Positions 1 to 8,858 of a stretch of DNA of 64,000 nt are shown piece after piece (position 1 is the stretch's first letter; the number at the start of each line of letters is the position of its first letter). The notes beneath the pieces are model-generated. The model did not search any database, was not told the origin of the DNA, and was given only the letters and a program-made list of their open reading frames with translations. The position numbers were made by a program, and so were the translations under genes. Origin of the DNA: an uncultured Alphaproteobacteria bacterium (GTDB taxonomy: Bacteria > Pseudomonadota > Alphaproteobacteria > GCA-2731375); NCBI GenBank assembly GCA_951812805.1, contig CATOSZ010000003.1:1628557-1692556 (forward strand), in the 5' to 3' direction.

Positions 1-492
1 GCTCTTCATCGCGGTGCCGACGACACGGTAGTCCGCCGGCGCCTTCACCGCGACATCGGGATCGATGGCGAAATCGAGGCCGCCGTCGTTCGCCAGCTGC
101 CAGAAATCGGTCGACTGGTTGCGGCCCGCGACCCGCAGCGTGCCGTCCTCCAGTTCGATCTCGTCCACACCGACCCCGAACGCGGCCGCCGCGCGGGCGA
201 TGAACTCGCGCCGCAGCGTCGCGGCGGCGAGGCGCACGGTGGTGCCCGATTCCTCCATCGAGTTGGAGCCCGAGGTGACACCCTCGTCCGGGCTGAAGCC
301 GGTGCGCCTGAGCGCCACGACCATGCGGGCGGGATCGAGGTCCAGCTCCTCCGCCGCGACGCGCAGGATGGCGTCGGAAATGCGCTGACCGATGTCGACC
401 TTGCCGCTCTTCACCGCCAGCATGCCGCCCTCGGTGAAGGCGAACCAGTCGGCGACGTTCGGCTGCTTTTGCAGGCTGGGGTTAGGTGCCAT
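1..492 (-). CDS. Molybdopterin-binding subunit of a xanthine dehydrogenase-family hydroxylase (N-terminal part)
   Basis: The visible 164 codons are the N-terminus; the gene runs out of the window at base 1. The protein resembles the large, molybdopterin cytosine dinucleotide-binding subunit of two-component hydroxylases such as nicotinate or isoquinoline dehydrogenases. It begins MAPNPSLQKQPNVADW and has the family's early GKVDIGQ and DEGVTSGSNSMEESG stretches. The ATG at 490-492 lies inside the 3' end of the 2Fe-2S subunit gene (11-bp overlap), so the two are translationally coupled. The substrate cannot be read from this fragment. The catalytic Glu and most cofactor contacts lie outside the window. 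Confidence 0.85.
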   Translation of the reverse strand, partial: MAPNPSLQKQPNVADWFAFTEGGMLAVKSGKVDIGQRISDAILRVAAEELDLDPARMVVALRRTGFSPDEGVTSGSNSMEESGTTVRLAAATLRREFIARAAAAFGVGVDEIELEDGTLRVAGRNQSTDFWQLANDGGLDFAIDPDVAVKAPADYRVVGTAMKS

Positions 493-949
493 CGCCGCCG
501 CCTCCCCGCGCCGCCCGGTGGACCGCGCGCAGCACCCGGACATGACTTCCGCAGCGACAGAGATGGGGTGCGAGCGCCGCCTGGATCGCCGCCTCCCCCG
601 GGGCCGGGTCGGCCTTCAGCAGGGCCGTCGTCGCGACCACCAGGCCCGGCGTGCAATAGCCGCACTGCGCCGCCGTCTCGGCGACGAAGGCGGCGATCAC
701 CCGGGCGCCGATCGCATCGGCCTCCAGCCCTTCGATGGTGACGATCTCGCACTCGGCGAAGTCTTCCGCGGCGCTGGCGCAGGACAGTCGCGCCTCGCCG
801 TCGACCAGCACGGCGCAGCTGCCGCATTGCTCCAGCCCACAGCCGAGCTTGGCGCCGGTCAGGCCGAGCGCGTTGCGCAGAACGAAGATGAGCGGGGTCC
901 CGGCCTCGGCCGCGACCTCGCGCATTTCGCCGTTGACGGAAAGCCGCAC
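482..949 (-). CDS. 2Fe-2S subunit of a molybdenum hydroxylase
   Basis: This 155-residue protein is the small iron-sulfur subunit that passes electrons from the molybdenum centre. Both clusters are complete. The plant-ferredoxin-type cluster uses C37, C42, C45 and C57. The second cluster, next to the molybdenum, uses C96, C99, C131 and C133 (CGYC ... CRC). The start is a GTG at 947-949, placed so that the typical RLSVNG beginning follows directly; no better start is seen before the upstream stop at 960. It overlaps the large subunit by 11 bp. No FAD (CoxM-type) subunit is present, so electrons probably go to a cytochrome or another carrier. Confidence 0.9.
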   Translation of the reverse strand: MRLSVNGEMREVAAEAGTPLIFVLRNALGLTGAKLGCGLEQCGSCAVLVDGEARLSCASAAEDFAECEIVTIEGLEADAIGARVIAAFVAETAAQCGYCTPGLVVATTALLKADPAPGEAAIQAALAPHLCRCGSHVRVLRAVHRAARGGGGDGT

Positions 950-959
950 CCCCGCCGCC

Positions 960-2021
960 CTACAACAGCTCGTTCAGCAGATCGACCGAGGCGGGCGCTT
1001 CCCGCCGCTCGACCCGGCGGACCAGGTCGACCATGCCCTGGTTGGTCGGCGTCGGCACATGGATCATCTCGCCCCGCTCGACCACCAGGCCGTTCAGAAA
1101 CTCGATCTCCGTGCGTCGGCCCTTGGCCATGTCCTGCGCCATCGAGGGCCGGTGCGTCGCCGCGTTGTTGGAGGTGCGCGCGCGCTCGATCAGCAGGTCT
1201 TCCAGCTGCTGGAAGGCGCCCGCATCACCGGTGCCCGCGGCGTACAACAGGTCCGGCGACTGGCCGTAGATCGTCTCCAGCACGAAGCCCTGGGCGCGGC
1301 CGACCACGACGGCTTCCGTCGCCAACTTCAAGGCGACGATGCGGGGCGCGTCCTGCAGGTCGACGGCGCCGCCGGCCAGGCCCGTCGCGGCATAGAGGCC
1401 GTTGCGCATGGAGTTCGCCACCAGCTTCGACCAGCGCTCGCCCCACAGGTTGCTGGTCGCCTTCGAGCTGTCGCAGACCGAGACCATCTCGGCGATTTCC
1501 TCGATTCTGGGCGTGATGCGGCCATGCGGCTCACCGATCCGGAATACCGTGTGCTTCTCACCGCCGAGCGTGACGTTGCGCCGGACCTTGCCCGGTTCGT
1601 ACAGCTCGACCGCGATCGACGAGGCGATCATGCCGACGGTACGGCCCCAGCCGACGACGCCGGCCAGACGGTCCTCGTTGATGCCGTTTTGCAGGCTGAC
1701 GCAGAAACCGTCGGGGGCCAGGTACTGGCGGATCATCATCGCCGCCCATTCGGTGTCGTAGGACTTGGTCGAGACGAAGGCGATGTCGATGCCGGCCTCC
1801 CGGCTCAGGCACTCGACCTCGGTCAGGTGCAGGGCGCGAACCTTGACCGTGAAACACTCGGGTTCCGTCAGGCCGGTGAGCTCGATGCCGGTGGTGCGCA
1901 TGGCCTCGACATGTTCGGGCCACATGTCGATGAAGATAACCTCGTGCCCCTCGCGCGCGAGATAGCCGCCGACGTGGCTGCCGACGGCGCCCGCGCCGAC
2001 GATGGCGATACGCTTGCCCAT
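960..2021 (-). CDS. Ketopantoate reductase (ApbA/PanE)-family oxidoreductase
   Basis: The 353-residue protein has an N-terminal Rossmann fold with the nucleotide-binding GAGAVG at residues 8-13 and a helical C-terminal domain with the family's KLVANSMRNGL stretch. Its length is somewhat above typical PanE (about 300 residues). Because it sits between a TauD dioxygenase (24 bp upstream) and a molybdenum hydroxylase (10 bp downstream), it is more likely a catabolic 2-ketoacid or alcohol reductase or dehydrogenase than the pantothenate enzyme. That reassignment is inference from neighbours. Confidence 0.85.
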   Translation of the reverse strand: MGKRIAIVGAGAVGSHVGGYLAREGHEVIFIDMWPEHVEAMRTTGIELTGLTEPECFTVKVRALHLTEVECLSREAGIDIAFVSTKSYDTEWAAMMIRQYLAPDGFCVSLQNGINEDRLAGVVGWGRTVGMIASSIAVELYEPGKVRRNVTLGGEKHTVFRIGEPHGRITPRIEEIAEMVSVCDSSKATSNLWGERWSKLVANSMRNGLYAATGLAGGAVDLQDAPRIVALKLATEAVVVGRAQGFVLETIYGQSPDLLYAAGTGDAGAFQQLEDLLIERARTSNNAATHRPSMAQDMAKGRRTEIEFLNGLVVERGEMIHVPTPTNQGMVDLVRRVERREAPASVDLLNELL

Positions 2022-2045
2022 GATAGTTCTCCCCGTCTCTTGCGT

Positions 2046-2891
2046 TCAGTGGGGCCTATCGCCGGTGATGGTCACGCGGTGCATGACCCGGCGATGGCCG
2101 TGATAGTCGTTGATCGGATTGTGCAGCGCGCAGCGATTGTCCCACAGCGCCAGGCTGCCCGCGCGCCAGCGAAAGCGGCAGGTGAATTCCGGCCGGGTGA
2201 TATGGCCGAAGAGGTAGCCCAGGATCGGCCGGCTTTCCGCCTCGCTCATGCCGTCGATCCGCACCGTGTGCAGGGCATTGAGATAAAGCGATCGGCGTCC
2301 GGTTTCCGGGTGGGTGCGAACCAGCGGGTGGACGGCGCCCATGCTGTCCTGCCGTTCCGCGTTCTGCACCTTGAGTGAGGCGGTGAGCGGGCGCGCGGCG
2401 CCGCCGACCGACTTCAGGGCCGCGCTGGAAACCCCCTGCTGTCCGTCCAGCAGGGCCTTCATGCCGTCAGAGAGGTTTTCATAGGCCAGGTACATGTTGG
2501 CGAACAGCGTATCGCCGCCGGTCTCCGGGACCCGCTTGGCGTGCAGGCAGGTCGCCATCGGCGGACACTCCGTATAGGTCGTGTCGGAATGCCAGCCGCC
2601 GCCGAAATTCTCCCGCTCGTGCGGCTCCTTGACGATCTCGGTCACTTCCGGGAAGCCGTCGACGCCGTCGACGAAGGGATAGCGCGCCGGCATCCCGAAC
2701 CGCGCGGCGAAGGCGTGCTGCGTCGCCGGCGCCAGGGCCTGGTCGTGGAAGAACAGCACCAGGTGGTCGAGAAAGGCGGCGTGCACCTCGGCGAAGACCT
2801 CGTCGGCGAGCGGCCGCGTCAGATCGACGTCGGCGATCTCCGCGCCGATGGCGCCGCTGAGCGGTTTGACCTCGATATGGCGGTAGGGCAT
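2046..2891 (-). CDS. TauD/TfdA-family Fe(II)/2-oxoglutarate dioxygenase
   Basis: The 281-residue protein has full family length. The iron-binding facial triad is visible as H101 and D103 (WHSDTTY) and a distal His at H257 (CALHNPINDY). The 2-oxoglutarate-binding Arg region follows (GHRRVMHRVTI). Such enzymes hydroxylate sulfonates, aryloxyacids and other small acids using 2-oxoglutarate and oxygen in the cytoplasm. It is one of three TauD-type genes in the window (others at 33073-35466, broken, and 53306-54133). The substrate is unknown. Confidence 0.9.
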   Translation of the reverse strand: MPYRHIEVKPLSGAIGAEIADVDLTRPLADEVFAEVHAAFLDHLVLFFHDQALAPATQHAFAARFGMPARYPFVDGVDGFPEVTEIVKEPHERENFGGGWHSDTTYTECPPMATCLHAKRVPETGGDTLFANMYLAYENLSDGMKALLDGQQGVSSAALKSVGGAARPLTASLKVQNAERQDSMGAVHPLVRTHPETGRRSLYLNALHTVRIDGMSEAESRPILGYLFGHITRPEFTCRFRWRAGSLALWDNRCALHNPINDYHGHRRVMHRVTITGDRPH

Positions 2892-2937
2892 GGGGGCGTC
2901 GTCCCGGGATGGTCGTCGCCCTTATGTAGCATAGGGT

Positions 2938-4005
2938 CTAAACCGAATCGACATCGCCCGCGAGCGGGTCCGCCGCCAGTTTCACTAGGCACTTGCCGAT
3001 GCCGTGCCGCCCGGTGAGCATGTCGGTGAAGGCGCCGGCGGTCGCCTCCAGCCCGTCGACGATCGTCTCGCGGTAGCGCACCCGGCCGTCGCGCATCCAG
3101 CCGCCCATCGTGTCGTGGAAGGCCGGCATGCGCTCGGGGTAGTAGTCGTAGATGGTGAACCCGGTCATGGTGATCCGCTTGCGCACGGTCATGAACAGGT
3201 TGGTGACGTCGCTCGTCGCTTCCGCCCCATAGGTCGAGATCATGCCGCAGAGGGGGAAGCGCGCATGGGTGTTGGCATGCGCAATCGCCGCCGACAGCGT
3301 GGCACCGCCGACATTGTCGAAATAGACGTCGATGCCGTCGGGACAATGTTCGCCGAGCGTCGCCTCCAGATCGTCGCTCGCCCGGTAGTCGAAGGCACTG
3401 TCGAAGCCGAGCGACTCGACGAAGGCGACCTTCTCCGGCCCGCCGGCGCTGCCGACGGCGCGGCACCCGGCGATTCTGGCGATCTGTCCGACGATCTGGC
3501 CGAGCGCGCCGGCCGCCGAGGAGACATAGACCGTTTCGCCCGGGCGCGGCATCGCGATGTCGACCAGGCCGGCGAAGGCGGTGAGCCCGGGCATGCCGAG
3601 CACCGAGAGCGCGTTCGACAGCGGCGCGCCCTTCGGCCAGTGGGCGGGATCGATTTTGTTGGCCGTGACCGGGTAGCCCTTGCGATCGCGCAGGCTGGTT
3701 GGCAGCAGGGTGTAGTCCTCCCACCCGAAGAAGCCCCAGACCAGGTCGCCCGGACGCAGCGCCGCGTTCTCCGAGGCGATCACCCGGCTCGCCACGCGGG
3801 CCTCGATCGCCGTTTCGAGGGGATGCTGGCCGAGCATGTAGGCCGCCATATAGGGATCGAGGCTGAGGTAGACGTTTTCCAGCAGGACCTCACCCGGCCC
3901 GGGCGCGGACAGCGGTATCTCGCGCAAGGCGAAGTCGGCGGCCGAGGCCTCGTTTGCCCGGGCGGCGAGGACGACGGCGCGGCGCGTGACCGGCAGGGCG
4001 CTCAT
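2938..4005 (-). CDS. NADP-dependent MDR oxidoreductase, zinc-independent (leukotriene B4 dehydrogenase/CurA-like)
   Basis: The 355-residue protein belongs to the medium-chain reductases that reduce alpha,beta-unsaturated carbonyls with NADPH and lack structural and catalytic zinc. It shows the early LSLDPYM stretch, the GMPGLTAFAGL substrate region and a VSSAAGALGQIVGQIA nucleotide loop. The ATG at 4003-4005 overlaps the stop of the upstream DUF4340 gene in an ATGA arrangement, so it is coupled to the ABC exporter genes. That linkage is unusual for this family. It ends 46 bp before the TauD gene. Confidence 0.88.
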   Translation of the reverse strand: MSALPVTRRAVVLAARANEASAADFALREIPLSAPGPGEVLLENVYLSLDPYMAAYMLGQHPLETAIEARVASRVIASENAALRPGDLVWGFFGWEDYTLLPTSLRDRKGYPVTANKIDPAHWPKGAPLSNALSVLGMPGLTAFAGLVDIAMPRPGETVYVSSAAGALGQIVGQIARIAGCRAVGSAGGPEKVAFVESLGFDSAFDYRASDDLEATLGEHCPDGIDVYFDNVGGATLSAAIAHANTHARFPLCGMISTYGAEATSDVTNLFMTVRKRITMTGFTIYDYYPERMPAFHDTMGGWMRDGRVRYRETIVDGLEATAGAFTDMLTGRHGIGKCLVKLAADPLAGDVDSV

Positions 4006-5108
4006 CCGCCGCTCTTCTCTTCCTTGGGCGCGGCGAGCTTGCTCATCGGCTTGGTGAACTCCTCCACCTTGTAATTCGGTAGATTGTAGGCCCAGGCCCC
4101 ATAGCGCGTGTTGATCGCCTCGGCCTCCTTCTCGACGTCGTCGGGCGCCTTCAGGTGCTTCAGCTTCTCGCCCTTGACGCCTTCCGGTTTGGCCATATCG
4201 GGCGCGAAGCGGGCGGCGAACCGGGCCCATTTCTTGCCGTCGTGCTCGGCAACCTCGACCTCGACGACCAGGCCGTCGAAGGTTTCGAATCGGGCCCGCG
4301 CACTGTTCGAGAAATCGATGCCGTCCGCCTTGCGCACGTCGTCGAAGGCGACGTAACCGAGTGCCGCGCCGAGATCGTCGGCGACGGCGACATGGAACGG
4401 CTTCAGCCCTTCGGGCAGGTTCTGGATGGTGAAGTTCTTGGCCTCGGTGTCGGGCCGGGCGACCTGCACTTCGGCGCCGTCCGGCTGGATCGTCGTCACG
4501 GCGCGGATCCGCGGCTTGGCGATACGAACCATTTCCGCGTCCAGCCAGCGCAAGGCCTTCTCGTTCGCCTCGATCCGGCCGGAGACCAGCCAGGCGCGCG
4601 GCTGGCCGGCCTGGCGCACGTAGTACCAGCCTTCCCGGTCGGCGGTGGGGATCGAACGGGTCTTGCCCTTGATCAGCGCCGCGACCTCGCCGCCGTCCTT
4701 GTCCAGCAGGCGGATCAACGTACCGCGCCCGGGCACGGTCTCGCCGTCGCGCGGGTCGACGACCTGGATCCGGTGGTGGCGTTCCGGCTTCGCGGTCTTG
4801 GCCTCGAGCGGCTTCAGCGCGGCGATGCCGACGGCCGCCTGCTTCACGGTTTCGAACAGCACGCGATAGCCGTCACGCTCCTGCATGCGCCAGGTGCCGT
4901 CCTCGCCGCGGCGAATGAAGAAGCGTTCCTCCGGCGTGACGACCTCGACGGCCGCAACGTCGTTCACCCGCTCCCGCAGGTCGGGGATCAAGCTCTCCGG
5001 CACCGAAGGCAGGCCGAGCCGGTCCTGGCGCGCCTGCAGGGAATATCCAGCGCCCACCACCGCGAGCACGGTGACGACGGCGAGGACGAGAAGGGATTTA
5101 CCAGCCAT
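4002..5108 (-). CDS. DUF4340-domain protein of a GldG-type ABC export system
   Basis: The 368-residue protein starts with one N-terminal membrane anchor (LLVLAVVTVLAVVGAGYSL) followed by a long extracytoplasmic region rich in beta structure, as in DUF4340 proteins. It contains the WYYVR and RAWLVSG stretches typical of these domains. DUF4340 proteins are regularly encoded next to GldG-like proteins and ABC-2 exporters; their biochemical role is not established. It lies 5 bp downstream of the GldG gene and overlaps the oxidoreductase gene. Confidence 0.8.
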   Translation of the reverse strand: MAGKSLLVLAVVTVLAVVGAGYSLQARQDRLGLPSVPESLIPDLRERVNDVAAVEVVTPEERFFIRRGEDGTWRMQERDGYRVLFETVKQAAVGIAALKPLEAKTAKPERHHRIQVVDPRDGETVPGRGTLIRLLDKDGGEVAALIKGKTRSIPTADREGWYYVRQAGQPRAWLVSGRIEANEKALRWLDAEMVRIAKPRIRAVTTIQPDGAEVQVARPDTEAKNFTIQNLPEGLKPFHVAVADDLGAALGYVAFDDVRKADGIDFSNSARARFETFDGLVVEVEVAEHDGKKWARFAARFAPDMAKPEGVKGEKLKHLKAPDDVEKEAEAINTRYGAWAYNLPNYKVEEFTKPMSKLAAPKEEKSGG

Positions 5109-5113
5109 GTCCG

Positions 5114-7018
5114 CTACCCCCGGCTGCCGGCGACGTTGCGCCGCCGCCGCGAGGCCCGCATGCCGGCCAGGACCAGCGCCAGCAGGCCGATCAGAACCGG
5201 CACGCCGCCGATATTGGCGAACTTCAGCCGGGTCTCCAGTGAATCGATGTCCTTGTTCAGGTCGTGCTGTACGTCGCGCAGCTCACGCCGGGTCTGTTGG
5301 ATGACCTGCTCGGCCTTGTCGATCTCGGCCTGCTGCTCCTTGGAGATCAGGTTGCCGGCGCCGGGCCGGGCCTTGGCCTGCAGCTCGACCAGCCGCTCGC
5401 GGGTCTTGGTCAGCTTGTCGGCGAGCGCCTTCTCCTGGTCGAGGAAGGCGCGTTCCGCCTCGCGGCGCAGCGCCGCCAGGACCTCGAAGCGCCGCTCCGA
5501 CTTGCCCCGGCTGCGGAGCGAGATCAGGTCCTCCGAGCCCGCCAGATGGTCGAGCGCGTTGATCATCAGATCGGCGTTGGCCGAGGTCTGCACGAACAGC
5601 CGCTTGCCGCCGAGGCTCTGCTCGCGCACCCAGAACTGGTCGAACACCATGTCGCTGTCGGCAATGATCACCAGGTTGGCCGGACGCGACGCCTCTGTCA
5701 GATGCGGCTTGGCCGCCGTCGCACCTTCGGGCGCACCATCGGGGAAGGCCGTCGCGACCGGGCCCGAGACACGGGCGGCGACGACATAGCTTTCGTCCGT
5801 CGCCTTGAAGGCCTCGATCAGGTTGCGCGGGTTCGGCCCGGCCCTGAGGAAGTTGGACTCGAACAGCATCGATTCGGCACCGGTGCGGATCAGCGGGCGG
5901 AACTCGCTCGCAGCCCCCTCGCGCTTCGAGAGGTGGCCGGCGCTCGCCACCACCACGGGGCCGAGGCCGCCCATGACGATATCGTCCGTGTCGTACGTGT
6001 TCGGCTGCAGGGCCAACCACGACAGATAGCGCACCGGCTTGGCCGCCCCGCCGGCACCGCTGCCCATGTTGACCCGCTGCGCGTAGTCCCAATCGCCGAC
6101 GAAACGCCCACCGGTGAAGTCGACACCCCAGGCGGCGAGCAGGGGCTGGAGGTCGGAGCTGTCGGGCACCGGCGGTCCGCCCGCCTGGCGCTGCTGGTTA
6201 CGGAACGCGGTGCCGACTTCCGAGAACGGATCGACCATGACCACGACCCGCCCGCCATGCAGCACGAACTGGTCGACGGCATAGAGCACACGCTCCGACA
6301 GCTTGGGCGGATGCACGATCAGCAGCAGGTCGATGTCGTCGCCGATGACCGCCTTTTCCAAGTCGACGGTCACCAGGTCGAACAGCGCACGCAGCTGCGG
6401 CACGATCGCCCATTGCTGCGGGCCCTGGCCGCCGAAGGTCAGCAGCGGCGAGACATCCTGGTTCATCTGGTGCGCCGTGATCAGGCCGACCTTCGGCTTT
6501 TTCGGATCGCTCAGATTGTAGATCAGCCGGGTGAGGTCGTATTCGAGGAAAGCCTCCTTCTCCTGCTGGAAGAAGGAGATGACCTCGCGGTCGTCGACCG
6601 TGTTGGTGGCGACGAGGCCGAAATAGAGGTTCTCGTCCGCGGTGATCGGCACCGTGCCGAGACCGTTGCGGACCGCGTCGTCCTCCGCCTCCGTGAAGGG
6701 GACGGGGTCGACGATCTCGAGGTTGATCCGGCCCTCGGCGATCAGCGCGTACTGCTCCAGCATCTCGCGCACCCGCTGGCCGTAACGCTTGATCTGCGGC
6801 ACCTGGTTGGCCGCACCCTCGGAGAAATAGAAGCGCAGCGTCACCGGCTCTTCCAACGTCTCCAACACGTTGAGCGAACCGGCGTTGAGCGCATAGAGCT
6901 TGTCCGCCGTCAGGTCGACGCGGGCGGAACGAAAGCCGTTCGCCGCGATGACGTTGAGTGCGATCGTCAGCACCGCCGCCAGCAGCAGCGCGAAGATACC
7001 CATCAGTCCCTTGCCCAT
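5114..7018 (-). CDS. GldG-family ABC transport-associated membrane protein
   Basis: The 634-residue protein has an N-terminal membrane helix (after MGKGLMGIF), a large extracytoplasmic domain of the GldG/DUF7088 type (IKRYGQRVREMLEQY near residues 75-90), a predicted coiled coil (near residues 520-600, rich in E, K, Q and R) and a second membrane helix near the C-terminus before a basic RASRRRR tail. The ATG at 7016-7018 is preferred over an in-frame ATG at 7046-7048, which lies within the 3' end of the permease gene. GldG-like proteins assemble with an ABC-2 permease and ATPase; outside Bacteroidetes the exported substrate is unknown. Confidence 0.85.
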   Translation of the reverse strand: MGKGLMGIFALLLAAVLTIALNVIAANGFRSARVDLTADKLYALNAGSLNVLETLEEPVTLRFYFSEGAANQVPQIKRYGQRVREMLEQYALIAEGRINLEIVDPVPFTEAEDDAVRNGLGTVPITADENLYFGLVATNTVDDREVISFFQQEKEAFLEYDLTRLIYNLSDPKKPKVGLITAHQMNQDVSPLLTFGGQGPQQWAIVPQLRALFDLVTVDLEKAVIGDDIDLLLIVHPPKLSERVLYAVDQFVLHGGRVVVMVDPFSEVGTAFRNQQRQAGGPPVPDSSDLQPLLAAWGVDFTGGRFVGDWDYAQRVNMGSGAGGAAKPVRYLSWLALQPNTYDTDDIVMGGLGPVVVASAGHLSKREGAASEFRPLIRTGAESMLFESNFLRAGPNPRNLIEAFKATDESYVVAARVSGPVATAFPDGAPEGATAAKPHLTEASRPANLVIIADSDMVFDQFWVREQSLGGKRLFVQTSANADLMINALDHLAGSEDLISLRSRGKSERRFEVLAALRREAERAFLDQEKALADKLTKTRERLVELQAKARPGAGNLISKEQQAEIDKAEQVIQQTRRELRDVQHDLNKDIDSLETRLKFANIGGVPVLIGLLALVLAGMRASRRRRNVAGSRG

Positions 7019-7028
7019 GACCGCCCCC

Positions 7029-7763
7029 TCACGCCGCCTTGCGGGCATCGACCAGGACGAGGTTGGCGAACAGCCAGAAGCCGATCATCGAGACGAAGTA
7101 GAAGATGTCGCGAAGATCCAGCACCCCGTTGGTGATGGCCTCGAAATGAGTGAGGAAGCTGAGCGAGGCGACGATGTCGACGACCCGCTGCGGCGCCCAG
7201 GCGGTGAAGGCGTCGAGCACGATCGGCGCGCCCGAGACGGTGAAGAGGAAGCAGACCACCACCGTGATGACGAAGGCGATGACCTGGTTCTTCGAGAGCG
7301 ACGAGACGGCGGAACCGATCGCCAGATAGCCGCCTGCCATTAGCAGGCTGCCGAGGTAGCCGGCGACGATGACGCCGTGGTCGGGATCGCCGAGATAGGC
7401 GACGGTGAGCCACATCGGGAAGGTGCAGGCGAGCGCGATGGCCGTGAAAGCCCAGGCGGCGAGGAACTTGCCCAGCACCGCGTCGGCGAGGCTGATCGGC
7501 AGGGTCAACAACAGCTCGATCGAGCCGGACTTGCGCTCCTCCGCCCACAGCCGCATGGCGATCGCCGGCACCAGGAAGAGATAGAGCCAGGGATGGAAGG
7601 AGAAGAAGGGCTTCAGGTCGGCCTGGCCGCGGCCGAAGAAATTGCCGAGATAGAAGGTGAAGATCCCGGTCAGGAACAGGAAGATGATGATGAAGACGTA
7701 GGCGAGCGGGGTGTTGAAATAGCTCGCCAGCTCGCGGCGGAAGACGGTCAGCATTCTCGACAT
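7029..7763 (-). CDS. ABC-2-type permease (GldF-like)
   Basis: The 244-residue integral membrane protein has about six hydrophobic segments and the ABC-2 features RRELASYFNTPLAY at the start and RLWAEERKSGSIELLLTLP before the third segment. This length and pattern match GldF-type permeases. The start ATG (7761-7763) shares one base with the stop of the ATPase gene (TGATG), so translation is coupled. The GldG gene follows 10 bp downstream. Confidence 0.9.
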   Translation of the reverse strand: MSRMLTVFRRELASYFNTPLAYVFIIIFLFLTGIFTFYLGNFFGRGQADLKPFFSFHPWLYLFLVPAIAMRLWAEERKSGSIELLLTLPISLADAVLGKFLAAWAFTAIALACTFPMWLTVAYLGDPDHGVIVAGYLGSLLMAGGYLAIGSAVSSLSKNQVIAFVITVVVCFLFTVSGAPIVLDAFTAWAPQRVVDIVASLSFLTHFEAITNGVLDLRDIFYFVSMIGFWLFANLVLVDARKAA

Positions 7764-8731
7764 CACGCCGCCTCCTCGCCCGGCGCCGGCAGGCTTTCCG
7801 GCACGTCCTGTTCGCCGGTCGTCATGCGGCGGAAGACCTCGTCCAGGCGGCCGGCCTCGACCACCAGCTGCTCGACCTCCCAGCCCTGGGCGCGGGCGTG
7901 GCCGGCGACCGCCTCGGTGATCGAGGCGCCGGCGGTCGGGAAGACCTGATAGGCGCCCTCGCCGAGCGCCACGACCCGCTCCACCCCCGGCAGGCCGGCC
8001 AGCGCGGCTTCCGCGCCCTCGGCCGCGACGCGGATCTGTACAGCGTTGTGGTAGCGGCTCATCGCCTCCAGCTCGCGCGGCGTGCCGTCGGCGACGATGC
8101 GGCCCTGGGCGATGATCAGCGCCCGGCTGCAGACCGCGCCGACCTCCTCCAGGATATGGGTCGAAATGATGATCGCCTTGTCCCGCGCCATGCCCAGGAT
8201 CAGGTTGCGGACCTGGTGCTTCTGGTTGGGATCGAGACCGTCCGTCGGCTCGTCCAGGATCAGCACGGGGGGGTCGTGCAGGATCGCCTGGGCCAAGCCG
8301 ACGCGGCGCTTGTAGCCCTTTGACAGGGTTTCGATCGGCTGCTCCAGCACCGCCTGCAGCTCGACCTGCTCGACTGCGCGCTCGATGCCGGCGCGCGCGG
8401 CGGCGCGGCCGAGCCCGCGGGCCCGGGCGGCGAAAGCCAGAAAGCTCGCCGGCGTCATGTCGCCGTAGGCCGGCGCCCCTTCGGGCAGATAGCCGATCGC
8501 CGCCTTGGCCGCGAGCGCCTTGCGGGCGATGTCGTTTCCGGCGACGGCGACCCGGCCGCGGGTCGGCGCCAGAAAGCCGGTGATCATCTTCATCGTGGTC
8601 GATTTGCCGGCGCCGTTGGGGCCGAGAAAGCCCAGGACCTCGCCGCGCGAAACGCTGAAACTCACGTCGTCGACGGCGACCAGCGGGCCGAAATGCCGGG
8701 CGAGACCCTCGACCTCGATCATCCGCTCCAT
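7763..8731 (-). CDS. ABC transporter ATP-binding protein (GldA-like)
   Basis: The 322-residue ATPase has Walker A (GPNGAGKST), the signature LSKGYKRR in place of LSGGQ, and Walker B (LILDEPTDGLD). A C-terminal extension of roughly 90 residues follows the ATPase core, as in gliding-type and other ABC-2 exporters. The ATG at 8729-8731 is chosen because the sequence before it is unrelated to the family and a purine-rich GGGGTG precedes it; an in-frame ATG at 8722 is possible. It is the first gene of the minus-strand cluster that runs to the window edge. Confidence 0.92.
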   Translation of the reverse strand: MERMIEVEGLARHFGPLVAVDDVSFSVSRGEVLGFLGPNGAGKSTTMKMITGFLAPTRGRVAVAGNDIARKALAAKAAIGYLPEGAPAYGDMTPASFLAFAARARGLGRAAARAGIERAVEQVELQAVLEQPIETLSKGYKRRVGLAQAILHDPPVLILDEPTDGLDPNQKHQVRNLILGMARDKAIIISTHILEEVGAVCSRALIIAQGRIVADGTPRELEAMSRYHNAVQIRVAAEGAEAALAGLPGVERVVALGEGAYQVFPTAGASITEAVAGHARAQGWEVEQLVVEAGRLDEVFRRMTTGEQDVPESLPAPGEEAA

Positions 8732-8858
8732 GGAACGACACCCCTGCCTAGAACGGTTGATTGTCCCGCCACGCCGTGGCACCGGCCACGACGCGGCAAA
8801 TTTTCGGCGGCATACATAGCCATAGATGCGCCGGGCATCAAGAGGCGGGCGCCGCGCC

